This document shows, piece by piece, positions 1-13,434 of a DNA stretch of 64,000 nt. The position numbers were made by a program, and so were the translations under genes. Every line of letters starts with the position of its first letter. The stretch's first letter is position 1. Source of the DNA: Gloeophyllum trabeum ATCC 11539 (lineage: Eukaryota; Basidiomycota; Agaricomycetes; Gloeophyllales; Gloeophyllaceae); NCBI RefSeq assembly GCF_000344685.1, contig NW_006920422.1, positions 1,199,241 to 1,263,240 on the forward strand, read 5' to 3'. The notes under the pieces are model-generated. The model had not been told where the DNA came from. It did not search any database and worked only from the letters and a program-made list of their open reading frames with translations.

Positions 1-1152
<1,152 letters not shown>

Positions 1153-3105
1153 ATGGAATTTGTGCCCGCCCCAGCCGTGCACAGAGTCTTGTGTGCTGAT
1201 TGCGGTGAGCAGTAATCCTCGGCTAGATCTACAATCTGAGAGGCTGAATGAGAGGCATCTAGGTACCCCGATTGTCCCTAATTCTGCCAATTTATGTGTA
1301 GCATGTCTGCGTAACTCGTGCGTTTTTAATGGTATCTGAATGTCCTTAAAGTTGATCGGGTCCTGATGTAGAGTTGACATTACGGAGGGCATCCCAAAAC
1401 AAGGTACGTATCGTGCTATTTGATTGTCCTGTCGCTCGTGCTGATGTGTGCTGTCCGAAGCGGCACTGACGTTCTGTCGAAATTGTGAACGGTTCTTGAC
1501 GCCTCCGACGGCGTGGACAATCGCCGAACCTGAATCGCAGGAGCTTCTCGCGATATGCTTAAAGCGTTTGAAGGGACTGAACAAGGTCCGGTTAACAGAG
1601 GCTCACTTTATTTGGACGGAACCGCATTCGAAGAGACTGAGGGTATCCCTGACGATTCAGAAGGAGGTACGTTCATTTGTCTCTCTCTGGGACAATAATT
1701 CAAGTCGTCATTGTAGGTCCTGACTGCCACAATACTTGAGCAAGTCTTCGAGATTGAATACCTTGTGCAGTACACGCAATGTCCGGATTGCTCCAGACAA
1801 GCTGCGAAGAATACTTGGAAGGCCGTCGTCCAAGTACGACAGAAAGTGCCCCATAAACGAACTTTCTTGTTCCTGGAACAGCTGATTCTCAAGCATGGTG
1901 CTCAAAAGGACACGATCTCCGTGAAAGAAGTAAAAGACGGCTTGGATTTCTTCTACAGTCAGCGGAGTCATGCCATTAAGATGGTGGAGTTCCTGAGTAG
2001 CGTAGTCCCCGTAAGGTGCGTAGCGACTGCAGATTAATGTGTAAGGGGCTGCTAACGTGGAACGGTGTATAGGTCAAAATCATCCGAGCAGCTGTTGTCA
2101 GCAGATACGCACTCGAATACGGCGAACTACAAGTATACGTACTCCGTGGAGATTATGCCGATATGCAAAGACGATTTAGTATGTATACCGCAGAAGCTAG
2201 CACGGCAACTAGGAAACATCAATCCCCTGACGATCTGCAGTCGGGTTGGTAATACCATCCACCTTCTTGACGTCTCTACATTGCAGCAAGCCGAACTCTC
2301 TGCCCCCACATACTGGCGCACTCCCTTTGACTCGCTGGCAACTGTGACAGACCTCGTAGAGTTTACCGTGCTGGACATTGAGCCCTCTGGACCCCGACGG
2401 GGCAAGCTCGTCCTTGCCGACGCGCAGGTCGCGATGTCAGGCGCATTCCGTTCCTCGGGCACGCAGGACGACGGCGACGCGCTGATGGACTACGAGAGCT
2501 CTTCCTACGCGAACCAGATCTACCATACGCGCACGCACCTTGGCGCGATCCTGCAGCCAGGAGACGCCGTCTTGGGATACCACCTGAGCAATACGAACTT
2601 CAACTCGGACGACTACGCGCGCCTGCCGGCGGAGCGTATACCCGACATTTTGCTCGTGAAGAAGGCGTACCCGAACCGACGCAAGAAGTCGCGCCCGCGG
2701 AACTGGAAGCTCCGTAGCATTGCCAAGGAGGCGGCGGAGGACACGGACGGGAAGGGCGTCATCGGCCGCATGGGTGGCCGCGATCAGAAGAAGGTCGAGG
2801 AGGATTACGAGCTGTTCTTGCGGGAGCTCGAGGAGGACCCCGAGCTGCGCGGCTCGGTGAACCTGTACAAGGCGCCGGATGTCAAGCCTGGCGCCGGTTC
2901 GGGTATGGCGGGCGGGAAGACGAGGAAGAAGGCGCAATTTGCGATGGACGTGGATGACGCGCCCGCGCCTGTGCCGGAAGAGACGGAGTCAGTGATGGGC
3001 GACGGGGAGGAGGAAGAGGACGAGCCGGATTTCCCGGAGGTCAAGCTAGACGAGCTGCTGGACGAGTTTGACGAGATGACTCTGGAGGATCAGGGACAGT
3101 CATAG
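1153..3105 (+). CDS. NMD3: 60S ribosomal export adaptor NMD3
   Basis: Nuclear export adaptor of the pre-60S ribosomal subunit; in the known family it binds the large subunit and recruits the Crm1/Xpo1 exportin. Six exons can be joined in frame: 1153-1204, 1263-1317, 1372-1403, 1461-1666, 1717-2015 and 2073-3105, giving 558 residues, close to the usual fungal length of about 520. The four zinc-binding CxxC pairs are visible: CADC (14-17), CVAC (29-32), CRNC (52-55) and CPDC (137-140). They are followed by highly conserved NMD3 blocks such as KAVVQVRQKVPHKRTF and KEVKDGLDFFYSQR. The C-terminus is acidic, with a leucine-rich stretch (VKLDELLDEFDEMTL) expected to act as the nuclear export signal. 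All splice sites are GT-AG. The start ATG at 1153 is the only one that places CADC in frame. The gene looks intact. Confidence 0.95.
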
Positions 3106-3556
3106 GGGGATGTTTAGGAGTTATACTTAGATTGTACGATCTTGTTTTGTATCCCAGTAACGTGGCATATTCATATGTTCTCTAGCCCTGACGTCGGTCT
3201 TCAGGCAAGTCAGTGGATAGTAATTCAATTTATTTAAATCGTGTTCTTCCCTCTGCAGACAGGAGACAATGTACCGCGGAACAGCATACCCAAAGCTCAT
3301 GTTCAGCCACAAGCGCCGCTACCCAGATGCCACACATCTGCACGGGTACTCAAGTGCATAATGAAGTCCGTAATTACGTCCGCTCCGAGAGAAGTGTGGC
3401 AATACTATGATTCCCACGATTAACTGCTCTCTCGGAACCTCCGCAACGCATATCTCGTGCTTGCGCTTTCTGGTGGTCGCCTGCTTTTGGAATACACGCA
3501 GGTTCAAGACTTGATTACGACGGGGGAAGGGTCTCGATAAATACAACTCTCAGTCA
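3106..3556. other. NMD3 3' flank and left rearrangement junction
   Basis: This stretch holds the NMD3 3' untranslated region and then sequence with no convincing protein frame. It ends where the C-terminal half of the VPS3-like gene becomes readable at about 3575. If the split of that gene is due to an inversion, the left breakpoint lies in this interval. Around 3399-3413 a 15-mer matches, at 13 of 15 positions, the minus strand just after the N-terminal half (42535-42521). Confidence 0.45.
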
Positions 3557-6412
3557 ATGAACGGACGTGTATCATTCCCTCGTTCGGGGATACTTGTGCT
3601 GGGGCCCAATTCTGTCCAGTCACTAGTACCTGCAACTCTCGTGTCTCAAGCTGAATCCCTTCTTGAAAACCACCGCATCTCCGAGGCTGCTGACTTTGCG
3701 GAGCAGCAGAGGAAGAAGCTGCAATCGAAGATCTCTCTGGACGATGATGAGGCGAGTTTTGTTCAACGTCCTGATCCACGGGGTCATTGACGCGCCTTGC
3801 ATGGTAGGTAGAAGAGCTGCGCTACGTGTTCCAGCGCATAGGCCTTCAATGCTTCTCGGAAACGTTGTTTGAAGATGCTGGGCAATACCTGCTTAGTGGA
3901 GAGCTCGACCCGCGGATCCTCGTCAGCTACTTCCCTGAGTACAGGGGAGACATGTTCGCGCCGGAGGATTCGATAGACATGTTTGCGGGCGTAGCAGAGC
4001 ACATTCCGGAAGAGGACACGGTGGTAGACATAAGTGAGTAACTCATCCACCTTGACTTCGTTATCTCTTGCACCCCGCCATCCCATCCCAGCTCTCTAAT
4101 TCAATGTTAATAATATACTCCTATCTTTGCTGTCCGTCTCTTTCTCTCTACCATGCTTCCCAAAACTCAGGCTTTCTCTTCGCCCGCCCATGTCGGGACT
4201 GATGTAGTTGCACAAAACCTAGTCAGGAACTACTCACCGCACCTCAAACCGAACACACGCGAGGCCCGTCCTACCGCCGAACTGCGAGAGATTCTGAAAG
4301 ATGAGGCGAGGAGAATGCTGCATAACGTGCTTCAGGCATGGCACAGGAAGGCACGGGTGGGAGATAAGGGGCTGGCGGCGATGAGGGAGGTCAGGATGGT
4401 TGTGGACACGGCTCTGTTGAAGATCTTGGCTGAGAACGGGGACACGCCTGAGCTGCACAGGATGCTGGATGGCCCGAACGACGTCGACTTGAGCGAGGTG
4501 GAGCCCATCCTGATTCAATCGCAACAGTTTAATGTCCTGTGTAAACTGTACCGGCAGCGCGGGGAGGAGGGGAAATTATTGGATGCTTGGGCAAAGTACG
4601 TTCACTTTTTGCCAACCGTTCACATTGGGCTCGGGCACCTGACGCGAGACTAACTTACAGATTGGCGGAGGGGGAGTGGACCGACGAGGATCTCCCGGAT
4701 CCTCTCACCACCATGTTTAACTATTTAAGTGAGAAGCGCGACCGCGCGCTCATCCAACGCTGGGGTGTCTGGTTTACTACCCACGACCCCGAGCGCGGCT
4801 TGAAGGCATGTTCCGGATCATGCTACACCTCATTGCCGCAATTAACTTGGTGGGTAAACCGTAGCTTTTGATGTCGAGAGACGCGGGCAAACGAGCAGGG
4901 AAGGCGGAAGACGATCTTGTATTGCTACAGCGGCTGCGTCATGCCAGTCCCGTCGCTGCAGCTCAGTACCTCGAACATCTGATCTTACAACGGCGGAGTA
5001 CGGTGAGTGCAATGGATGTTAGCCGTCGTCATGTTCTAAACGTTGAGCGTATGAAACCGTAAAACTGGATCGGGATGTCCACAGGACCGAGAGCTGCATC
5101 AGCAATTGGCGATGACATGTATCGATCAAGTCCTCTCTTGTATGAAGGATGAAGCCGTTGCGAAGTTGTGGCGGGCTAAAGGCGAGTAACACCCACACTA
5201 CGCACATCACAAACGTCAAATCTAATCTTATCCGCATGTGCAGCTTCGTCTTATGCTTCAAGCTCTTCCACTTCCTCGTCAACCTCTTTTCTATCATATT
5301 TTGTCTCGACAACGCCTGACTCGGAGCATAAACGCGTGCGGCTAAAGACCATCCTGTTCCTCCAAGGGTCGGACTTGTATGACCCCGAGCCGATCAAGGA
5401 GAGGCTCGCAGAATACGAGAAGACATTGGTGATCGAGCGAGCTATTGTCGAAGGCAAGGTAGGCAGCACCCCCTCCATTCCGCGCTACCCTACTAAAAGA
5501 TCCAGCTGGGACACCATCGAGAAGCACTGACGATCCTAATGCACACTTTGCACGACTCACGGTCGGCGGAGTCGTATTGTACCCTCGGAGGGGACGTCGT
5601 CACTGGCCGGTTAGCATCGTCCATTGGCGAGAAGAATGGCTTGCTGCATTGGTCGTCGCTCTTGACTGGGGGCAAATCGAAGACTCCCGGGGCTATTACG
5701 AGACAGCAGAGCGCGGATGAGGAGACGCGGAAGACGTTGTTGGGTATATTGTTGGAGGTGTGTATGAGTGGAGGGTGAGTGTTGTCCCGTCGGCGACTGT
5801 ATATGGCGACCCTACCCATTTCATCGGGCTGATCGTTGGCGCGCTGTTATCTTTGGCAGGGAGTCGACTTCAGAAAGCACAGCGAGGTTGCTCAATTCCC
5901 AAGCGATGAACCTTGATGTCGTAGACGTGAGTCTATTCTAATATGGAACCTTCTTCGGTTCCCAACCCATTATTGCGTCGCATGTGCAGGTGATTTCACT
6001 GGTGCCTCCAGATTGGCCACTGCACCTACTATCCTCGTTCCTCTCTCGGTCATTCCGACGCACTCTGCACAGTCTGCACGAAGGCCAGATTGTCAAGAAC
6101 ATCAGTATGGCGCAAAATCTGGAGGTGAGCTCCATTCGGCGCCGTTTACTCCAGCCTCTTCATCAATCTGTCTTTGCCCAACAGGTCTCGGAACGAACGT
6201 GGATGGTCATTCGGGAGCAGGGTGCTCTGATCGAAGAGCCGGTCGAGGATGAGGAGGGCGAGGAGGGCGATGGAGAGAAGGAGAAGGTAGCGGAGATCCT
6301 GAATGAGAAGTTTGGGCTGCATGAGGATGGGCCGGTGGAGGAGATCCATGTGGACGATGCTAAGGAGGGAGATGGAGGTGACAATAAAGGACTGGATTCG
6401 GGGATCAGGTAG
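3557..6412 (+). CDS. VPS3: VPS3/TGFBRAP1-like CORVET subunit, C-terminal half only
   Basis: C-terminal part of a Vps39/TGFBRAP1 family protein, which in the known family tethers endosomal membranes as a Rab5-specific CORVET subunit. About ten exons can be joined across GT-AG sites. They read from the last CNH-domain strand (GILVLGPNSVQSLVPATL, about 3587) through the Vps39 domain 1 region (AESLLENHRISEAADFAEQQ, then ELRYVFQRIGLQ after an intron near 3752-3806). They continue into the helical region and the Vps39 domain 2 end (PPDWPLHLLSSFLSRSFRR, about 6010-6066), with an acidic tail to the stop at 6412. The CNH beta-propeller that should precede it is missing upstream. The matching N-terminal half lies on the opposite strand at 42.4-43.95 kb. 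The ATG at 3557 is in frame but sits inside what should be the protein interior, so it is not the native start. Confidence 0.8.
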
Positions 6413-6864
6413 CGTGCGGGGTCGTCAGCTCTGCTTTTTGGGCTTGCATTGGTACTCTATGTTACTTGCTAATATCTGGTTTGGCATATGAGATACTAGG
6501 GGAAAGGATCTCATGCTTCCCTGCCTCTGAAGATCGCGTCTACTCTAGGCAACAGTTGCAGGTATGTGTATACTCTTGACACCGACCTTGTGATTGCGGG
6601 CCAAGCGGTGACCTATACCACCGTTGCATGCATGAAGGGATATTGGAGAGTTTCCGACGTAATCATCCTGAAGAGCGGAGCCCCAAGCCTACGGCCATCC
6701 ATTCATTACAGTAGAAGGCGTTAAGTAAACGTAGAGATCACATAGGTTAACCTACATATCCGAATAAACGATACAGATCGGTTGGGCACGGGGAATCAGT
6801 CTATGGTAAGAGCAAACGAAGGGAATAATCCAAGTGACGAAGGAAAAGGAAACGAACAGGGAAA
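6413..6864. other. Tail-to-tail intergenic region
   Basis: Lies between two convergent genes, the VPS3-like C-terminal half and the perilipin-like gene. It should hold both 3' ends. I see no coding frame and no clear regulatory motif. Confidence 0.5.
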
Positions 6865-8055
6865 TTACTCTGAATGCCCGTTGGTCTTCAAGCTCTCCGG
6901 TACGGGCTCCTCATTTTTGACGACCGCTGCAAAGCTCGGCGCATCCCCCTTACCCGCCGCCGGCGCCTCTGACTCCTCCGTCTTCTCCTTCACCTCCTGA
7001 GTCTTGCCCCTGATCGCCGCGAGCGTGCCCTCGACACGCGCGTTGAGGCCCTCCAGCAGCGGCTGCACGCGCTCCTGCACGGTCACCCTCACCTGCGCGA
7101 CCTTGCTCGCGAGCGGGACGTCCGACTGCGTGAGGATGGCCGAGAGCTGGTGCGCGGTCGCGGCGAGCGCGCCGGTGAGGTCGTGCAGCGTGTGCTGGAC
7201 GTGCGCGGGGAGGGTCGCCGTGGTGGACTGGATAGCGCGGATTTCGGAGATCATGGTGTCCGAGAGGGCGTGCACCTTGTGCTGCGCGGAGGCGTAGGAG
7301 GAGGAGGCGGTCGTGGAGATGGTGTGTGCGGTCGCGGCGGCGCGTTGGCTGGATAACTATGAGTGAAGCGAGACATGGGAGAAGACGCGCAAAACTTACA
7401 GGAGTGTGCTTTGGGACTCGAGCTGCTCGAGTTGTTCCTTGGAATAGACGTAGAGGGAGTCGCGCAGGTTGCGGGTGAGGGCGTAGGCGCGCTGGTACTG
7501 GTATGTCGGGGACTCGATAGGGTGTTGTGCGGCGGGCGTCTCGGGCACCTGTGCGTGCAGCTTGCTCACGTACAGCTCGAAAAGGTCGACGAGGGGTGCG
7601 AAGCGCTAGATGCGCGCGTAAGCACATGTCATGATTCTAAGCAGACTCGGGCGTACCTGGTCAATACCCTGCGCTACACCTGCGACGGGCTTCTTGACGC
7701 GGTCATCGATCGTCTTCGTGGCGACGTCGCGCGCCTCGTCGCTCTTCGCCTTCACGTCCTTCACGATGTCCTCCGTCGGCGTCTTAAACGGGTATGGATA
7801 CCTGCTCTCGACGACGTCGACCGCCTTGTTCGCGTACCCGTCCGCCTTCACGAGGATCGGCGCGAGCCGTGTCTGCAGCGGCTCGCCGATCTTCTGGTAG
7901 GCGGTTACGGTGATGCCCTGCGCCGTCGTGTACGGTCTCTGCGTGTACGGGTTCGTCGAGAGCGTCGAGTGCAGCGTCGTCAGCGAGTCGTGCACGAGCG
8001 GGATGGCGCCGATGCGGTTGACGATGGACAGCGGTGTCTGCGTTTCTGTGGCCAT
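6865..8055 (-). CDS. Perilipin-like lipid droplet protein
   Basis: Probable lipid-droplet coat protein related to fungal perilipin-like proteins (MPL1/PLIN family). Three exons on the minus strand (8055-7657, 7605-7400, 7348-6865) give 362 residues. The N-terminus (ATETQTPLSIVNRIGAIPLV, followed by VHDSLTTLHSTLSTNPYTQ) has the typical opening of this family: a short lead then the PAT-like block. The rest is rich in amphipathic helix, with long Ala/Lys/Glu/Asp stretches (for example KADGYANKAVDVVESRYPYPF) and a hydrophilic C-terminal tail. No signal peptide or transmembrane segment is evident, as expected for droplet-surface binding. The third codon positions are strongly GC-biased, so a long but meaningless open frame runs antisense to it. 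The family call rests on the N-terminal pattern and architecture. Confidence 0.78.
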
Positions 8056-9612
8056 TGCTGAGCGATAAGAAAATACTGCGCTGCATGGCGGGCAGGAGGA
8101 GGAAATATGTACTCGGCGCGTCTGGCATGTGATTTCGGGCGCTGCTTAGACTCGCGCCTCGAGGCTGGCCTTTCCCGCGCGTCAAAACAAGGTTCCGCCG
8201 GTTCCGTCACTTACACTCGTTCTTACCGGCGATTATCAGCACTTGGCTTGAATTCGAGTGTCGCCGAGGCACGTCCAGGTGGTCGCTGCGACGCTTTGTC
8301 GGGGACGTCGTCGAGGACGTCGGGCGGAAATTGTTGAGCATGGATGTCGTGGGCTCACCGCACTGCGTCATATATAGTGCGGAGCAGCGACGCTGAGCGC
8401 TGGAAGGGGTATAGCTTCAGTTCGCCCCAATGCTTGTGAAACAAAGCAACCTCATGCGAGGTCAGTTCTCTATACAGTTTGACGTCAAGCCTATCTTTAC
8501 GCTGAACAGACTCTATTGCGCAATACACCTTCGCGTTGATTATCTGCTGCATGCCGTTTGATTACAGGAACCTTGCTTGCTGCGAGGTCCGTTATCGTCC
8601 ATGTCCTGTAGTGCCATCGGCAGAACTAGCGCGGATGCGACGTTTTGTTCGACCAGGGACACAGGTTATCCTTTGTGAGCCTTACTCGGTCCCAAGGTTC
8701 GTGCCGGTGATGTTCATCAGATTAGCAATAATTATCGAATATTGTCTTTATCTGCACTCATCCTACTTGCCAAGATTGACGGTCCTGGGAGTCGCGGCTG
8801 CAGTGAGATTCAACCGCGTACCGATGCAGCCAGGCATTCGTACGACGCAACCACGGCGGTGAACCACCTTCTCTCTGATGGGCGTTATAGGGTACATACA
8901 CCCTATTCATCGAGCTCTCCCTTGACCGTGTGATGTGCTTAATGCATTAATGCTCATCTCGCCAGCGGCTGAAGGTGTGGCTATGGCGATAGCGCATTGA
9001 CACAGGAAGAGGTTCTCTGTCTGGTTGGGTGCCCTTGCGTTCCGGGCTAGGAATCCTGACATTTTGCAGCAGTCTATGGGTACAATCCCAGCCGACTGTC
9101 CTTCGTGAACCAGAATGCCACAGTGTAGCGTCATTCAAGGCATGAATGGTATTACTGCGGCGTCCTGGTTGCTCGGGAGACGGGCCCTGCTCCCGTAGTC
9201 GCAATCTCATGGGATGGGAGCTGATACTGTACTCCGCTGGGAACTTACAACATCACGTTTTTGACTCAGGTTGAACTAGTGTGTCTCCACTAATAGAAAG
9301 GTGGCGAGGCTCTTGCTAAAGCGACCATCTCGGATAACAATGGGCGAGGACCTGACTTGCACCTCCGATCTCAGACGCCGTAAACGTAACGATCCTACCT
9401 GGCTTTCTACAAGCCAGATATCATTCAGTCGAATTTCAAGTCATGGAAGAGTTGGCTCTCATAGCGCCCGTTGTCGGGGATCGAGCTTGAATGAGATTCG
9501 TCGCTGTAAGGCCACGGTCGTCATTCTCTTGTATGGAATTCGAAGTCACTTCATTCAATAGCGTTGTAGGAAAGACACCACTCACGTCAGCTTCAGACGG
9601 AGATGGTCTTTG
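8056..9612. other. Gene-poor interval, nothing recognised
   Basis: Apart from the promoter side of the perilipin-like gene near 8060-8350, I find no protein-like frame, repeat or RNA gene that I can support here. Confidence 0.45.
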
Positions 9613-10242
9613 TCAGTACTCCTCGTTCCCCTCATTCAACATGACTAGCCTCCGTGCTATGTATACGGCCGTCGCGATTACTTCGTCCAGCACCGGCAAT
9701 CCTTCTTCATGCACCACCAGCGTTGGAGGTGCCTTAGGTCGCCAGACCAGCTGTGACTTGTACACGGCGACGGTTCGACTCGGATCAGAATGGGCATCAT
9801 CATTAACCACTCTGAGCTATAATAGGAGGTGAGTGGGCGGCCGGGATGGTCGCAGATAGCTCTCACTCGCCTCGGCGCCCAGAGTGTATCTGACTTTCCA
9901 CTTGAGTTGCAACCCATTGGAGGCCATGAATACGTCCGAGCTTTCAAGCCCGCGGTGAGCGCTCTGTCTCTGGTACTAGAATTTAGTGACATACAGGGAC
10001 CATGCGTGGCTTCTGCGCATCACTATCGTGTGCTCGTTGCAAGTGACGGTTCGCGATTTGACACTTGCTATTCCCAGCGGGCGGCTCGTGCCGTCCACAA
10101 TCTTGCTGATGCTGATGTCGTCCCTTTCGTGGGTCCAGCCGGTCCTGCGGTCCATGGCGTAAGTGCTGTAGCGGCTGTCCTCGGGGACAAGCTCGATATG
10201 GCCCGCGTGCGATGATTCGGATACGAAGGTGAATACGACCAT
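9613..10242 (-). CDS. DUF6593 family protein
   Basis: Small basidiomycete-type protein of the DUF6593 family; function unknown. Three exons (10242-9995, 9940-9867, 9809-9613) join to 172 residues. The N-terminus starts MVVFTFVSESSHAGHIELVP. The centre has the family's F-x-A-x-x-G-x-x-x-KWK pattern (VFMASNGLQLKWKVRYTLG), and the C-terminus has the hallmark VAVYK, then EEGLPVLDEVIATAVYIARR. The acceptor of the last intron was chosen because it is the only one that keeps the VAVYK frame. Two decayed relatives lie nearby (11.36-11.75 kb, same strand; 17.27-17.98 kb, opposite strand), so this is the surviving member of a local family. No secretion signal is seen. The family assignment is from motif memory, not from a search. 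Confidence 0.68.
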
Positions 10243-11360
10243 GGCTTTGATGGATGAGTGTTGAGTTCGGGGCGTGATGCGGAGCACTTTGATCCTAACG
10301 TTAAACGTCTGTGTATGCACTGCTATATATCGCTGGAGTGTACCTGGGAAGATTGAGCGGACTATAGTACTGCGGCGTAGTTGGCTTGTCTATACCATAT
10401 GACCTGGAATTTACGTTTCAGCCTGCACTCACAGCTTATAAGCTACGGGATCCCATCAATAGTGGGGCAGTGCATGTTCGTAGCCCCTCACTGGCAAATA
10501 TTGCAGCTTGTTTCGGGCGCTTCCGGATACTGCTGCGGGACTTGAGTATACGCGCGCGGGCGGTATTGCGACACGAAATCATTGCACTAGTTGCACTTAT
10601 CCTCTCCCTAGGGTTTGCAAGGTATGTGTACTAGTACTAGTAGGTACTACCGAAGGGGACTGGCGGGGCAATATCCCCTGTCAAAGGCTTATACAACAAT
10701 CCGACCGCGCCACCACGTGATCATGACTCGTTAGGCGTGTAGGTCTTCAGGAACGAGTAGTTACGCTAGTCTCGACGGCCACGGCTGAATTCTCGATGAG
10801 CAGCGACCCTGCTAGTCGCAAAGAAATGCAGTGGTCTTCGTCTGCATATTTGAATAATATTGTGCCATCGGCAGGCTCAGACGGGATCGACATACTTCTT
10901 TGTTCGCCCGACGAAGAGCGTACTTAGAGGTTCCTGGGGAGTCTGGCTCGGTGGGCGCCGGTTATGCCCTTCAACGGAGTAGGAAGGAATGCTGAATCTT
11001 CTTGATGTGACGCCCCTCGCAATTGGCGGGATCGACGTCGTGCCAGAAGCTCGGGGCTGCAGCATAAGTGCAGGCTGCGTTTGAGGGCGCAAGCATCCGA
11101 AGCCTTGGTATTGCTATCCTTTTCATGCCAACTGTATGCTAGGCAGCGCTCCCGGTCATGCTGACCTGATTTTTACAGGGTACATGGATGGGACAACCAA
11201 GTCGCATTTACGGATAAGACTTCATTGTGCACGCAATACGGTTCGCATGTTGCGTATCTTGGATAGCAAGTGAACGAGCCGGATCGGAACCGGTCGTTCA
11301 ATGCAGCTATCGTTAGAGGTTAGTACATACTGCTTAAGCTTGTCAGCAGGAGCTCTCACG
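10243..11360. other. Intergenic between DUF6593 copies
   Basis: No supported gene. The part nearest 11100-11360 may contain unrecognisable remains of the last exon of the decayed DUF6593 copy described next. Confidence 0.4.
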
Positions 11361-11748
11361 CGCCTCCGCGCCCTGGGTACCGTCTTTCACGCATTTACGC
11401 TGCATCCTGCTTGAGGCCACGAATACTTCCGAGCTTGAAATTCAAGTTCATCGTCAGCGGTTTGCCCCTAGTATCGTAGCGACATACTGAGAGAAGACAT
11501 GACTCTTCTCCATGTCTATCGTCTGCCCGCCACAAGTGGCGGTCTCCAACTTGACGCTCGCCGTGCCCAGCTCACTTGTACATGTCCCGTCTACGGCTTT
11601 CTTGCTGATGCTCATGTCTTGCAGCCATCGGTCCCGCGGTCCACGGTGTAGGCGTAGGTGGGGTAGCGGGTATCGTCGGGGACCAGTTCGACGTGCCCTG
11701 CGGGGCCGGGCCCCGCGGGGGCTCGGCTACGAAGGTAAATACGACCAT
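11361..11748 (-). pseudogene. Decayed DUF6593 copy
   Basis: Paralogue of the 9613-10242 gene. The start is nearly identical (MVVFTFVAEP, ATG at 11748). The following block (GHVELVPDDTRYPTYAY) is in a different frame, and the block after that (SISKKAVDGT) is in a third, so at least two frameshifts separate them. The second-exon equivalent (SEVFVASS, ending GAEA) is still readable near 11361-11430. The C-terminal VAVYK/LDEV exon cannot be recognised downstream. Loss of frame in a three-block alignment with an intact neighbour makes pseudogene the best call. Confidence 0.62.
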
Positions 11749-13424
11749 GATGGGATGGGATGCTTGGAACTGACCCGGCGTGTGCGTCACCAGCGCTATA
11801 TACCGCACCTGAAAAGAGGGGATGGTACCAGACTGCGGCGTAGTTGGCCTCGCGTAGGCTTGATCCTGCGCTATGGAGTAGATGAGCGGCTGTAGCCTCG
11901 CTTTGCCATATGGGCGGCTTCGACCTGAACTCATGACTGGGACGGTACCGGTGTACAGTAACGCCACGAGACCGAGATGTCCGAATGTACATGCCACACC
12001 TGACGATCCGTTGAAGCCACACACGTACTGAGGCACCGGCCTACTTGTCTCGTACAGCTAAATCTGCTGGCAGCGAGTATCTGTGACAACCTCCGTGTGC
12101 GGTGTCCGAAGCTGCCTAGCAAGCTAACATGTAGGTGACTTTGTAGGTAAAGTGCACCGAGGAAATAAGTTTCGCGCCGCCGAAAATCGTATATTTGCAC
12201 AAGTCGCTGGACCTTTGCTTCCTTCGGCCTGTCGTGCATCCGAGTCAACAGCCGACACTTTAGCCTCACGAAGCCGCAGCGGCCTTCTCATCAGCGAGAA
12301 AGACAGATATTACGGAATAATCGACCGTATGATCATGACCATGTGCTAGGCTGCCACGAATCCAGGACTAGCTTCTCGAATCAGTATGTGGGTAGTTTGG
12401 ACACATTGGGGGCGCTCACTTAGGGCTTTGTGCATGTTGTGTAAAACCCCTCATAGCGCACCATCATTCTGGCATATTATGGCTGCGAGCGATACTCAGA
12501 TGTTTGCGACGGCGGCGGTGCCATCTCTGTGCACGCTGCTCAGATATCCAAGCCATCTCGTGCCTTGTTATCAGAACAGCGTATACATGGAGGCGCCTGC
12601 CTACCGCACCAGGGCTGAGGGCCAGGGAAGATGGTGCGATGCCGCGAGAGGGCTCACAGCGTGAGGTCCGCAGCCGCTTGCATATCGACAGACTGCCGAG
12701 CCAAAATTGCATGCGGTAGGAGAAGGGGAATGGGCTTGGGTTTCCGGTAGCGGAGAGCCCTCTCCCCTTACCCGATCTTTTCACTCGACGGCCTGTCGAC
12801 ACGCAAACGGGTACCAGCGGGGAGAAGCACTCATTTTCGGTCGACGGGAGTTCGCGATGCCCGGTTTCTTGAGTCCGAAATAGAACAACGGACGGAGGGG
12901 GCCAGGTGAACGAGGCGACTTGAAACCATAAGGTCCTTCGAGTATGGCTTGCGACAGATACTAAATAGTGGTGAGCGCGGTTCTGGGAGGTCAGTGAACT
13001 TGCAGCCGTTTATGTCGCACCCCTGCAATACGTTGTACCTCGTCCTTGAGCGGTTTGATCATTATCTGGGCAGGCGCTCATCATGCAAGATAGGCGTGAG
13101 ATAACATCATGATGGTCGCCCTTCCGGACAAGGACATCGACAAAAGAGGGCCTGCAGGGGACCAACATGCGTGAATGACCTGTTTTCCAAATCTCCCCTC
13201 TAGCAGCTTGAAGGCAGGTACTCTCACATAGAGTTTTGTCGGTTTGTCCCGTTGGTTATTCACGTTCTAATTGAGCATGCGAGGCACCGCACCTCAATAT
13301 CCACACCGCAGCTTGGCAACATACTTTAGACCTAGCCTGAGGACTCGGACCGACCCACTTTCTACACAGAAAGCCGAGTCAGTTCGCTCTACAACCTATC
13401 AAACTTTGAGTAGATTACCTCAGC
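11749..13424. other. Gene-poor interval, nothing recognised
   Basis: Only short overlapping open frames on both strands with no family resemblance and no coherent splice pattern. I see no terminal repeats or mobile-element genes. Confidence 0.4.
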
Positions 13425-13434
13425 CTATGAACAT

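Noticed and set aside
2437..2937. A 166-codon minus-strand open frame over NMD3
   Set aside because: Antisense shadow of the GC-rich last exon of NMD3.
7363..8061. A 232-codon plus-strand open frame across the perilipin-like gene
   Set aside because: It is antisense to a well-formed three-exon gene. Arg/Val/Leu-rich content is what high GC at third codon positions of the other strand produces, and it has no motif.
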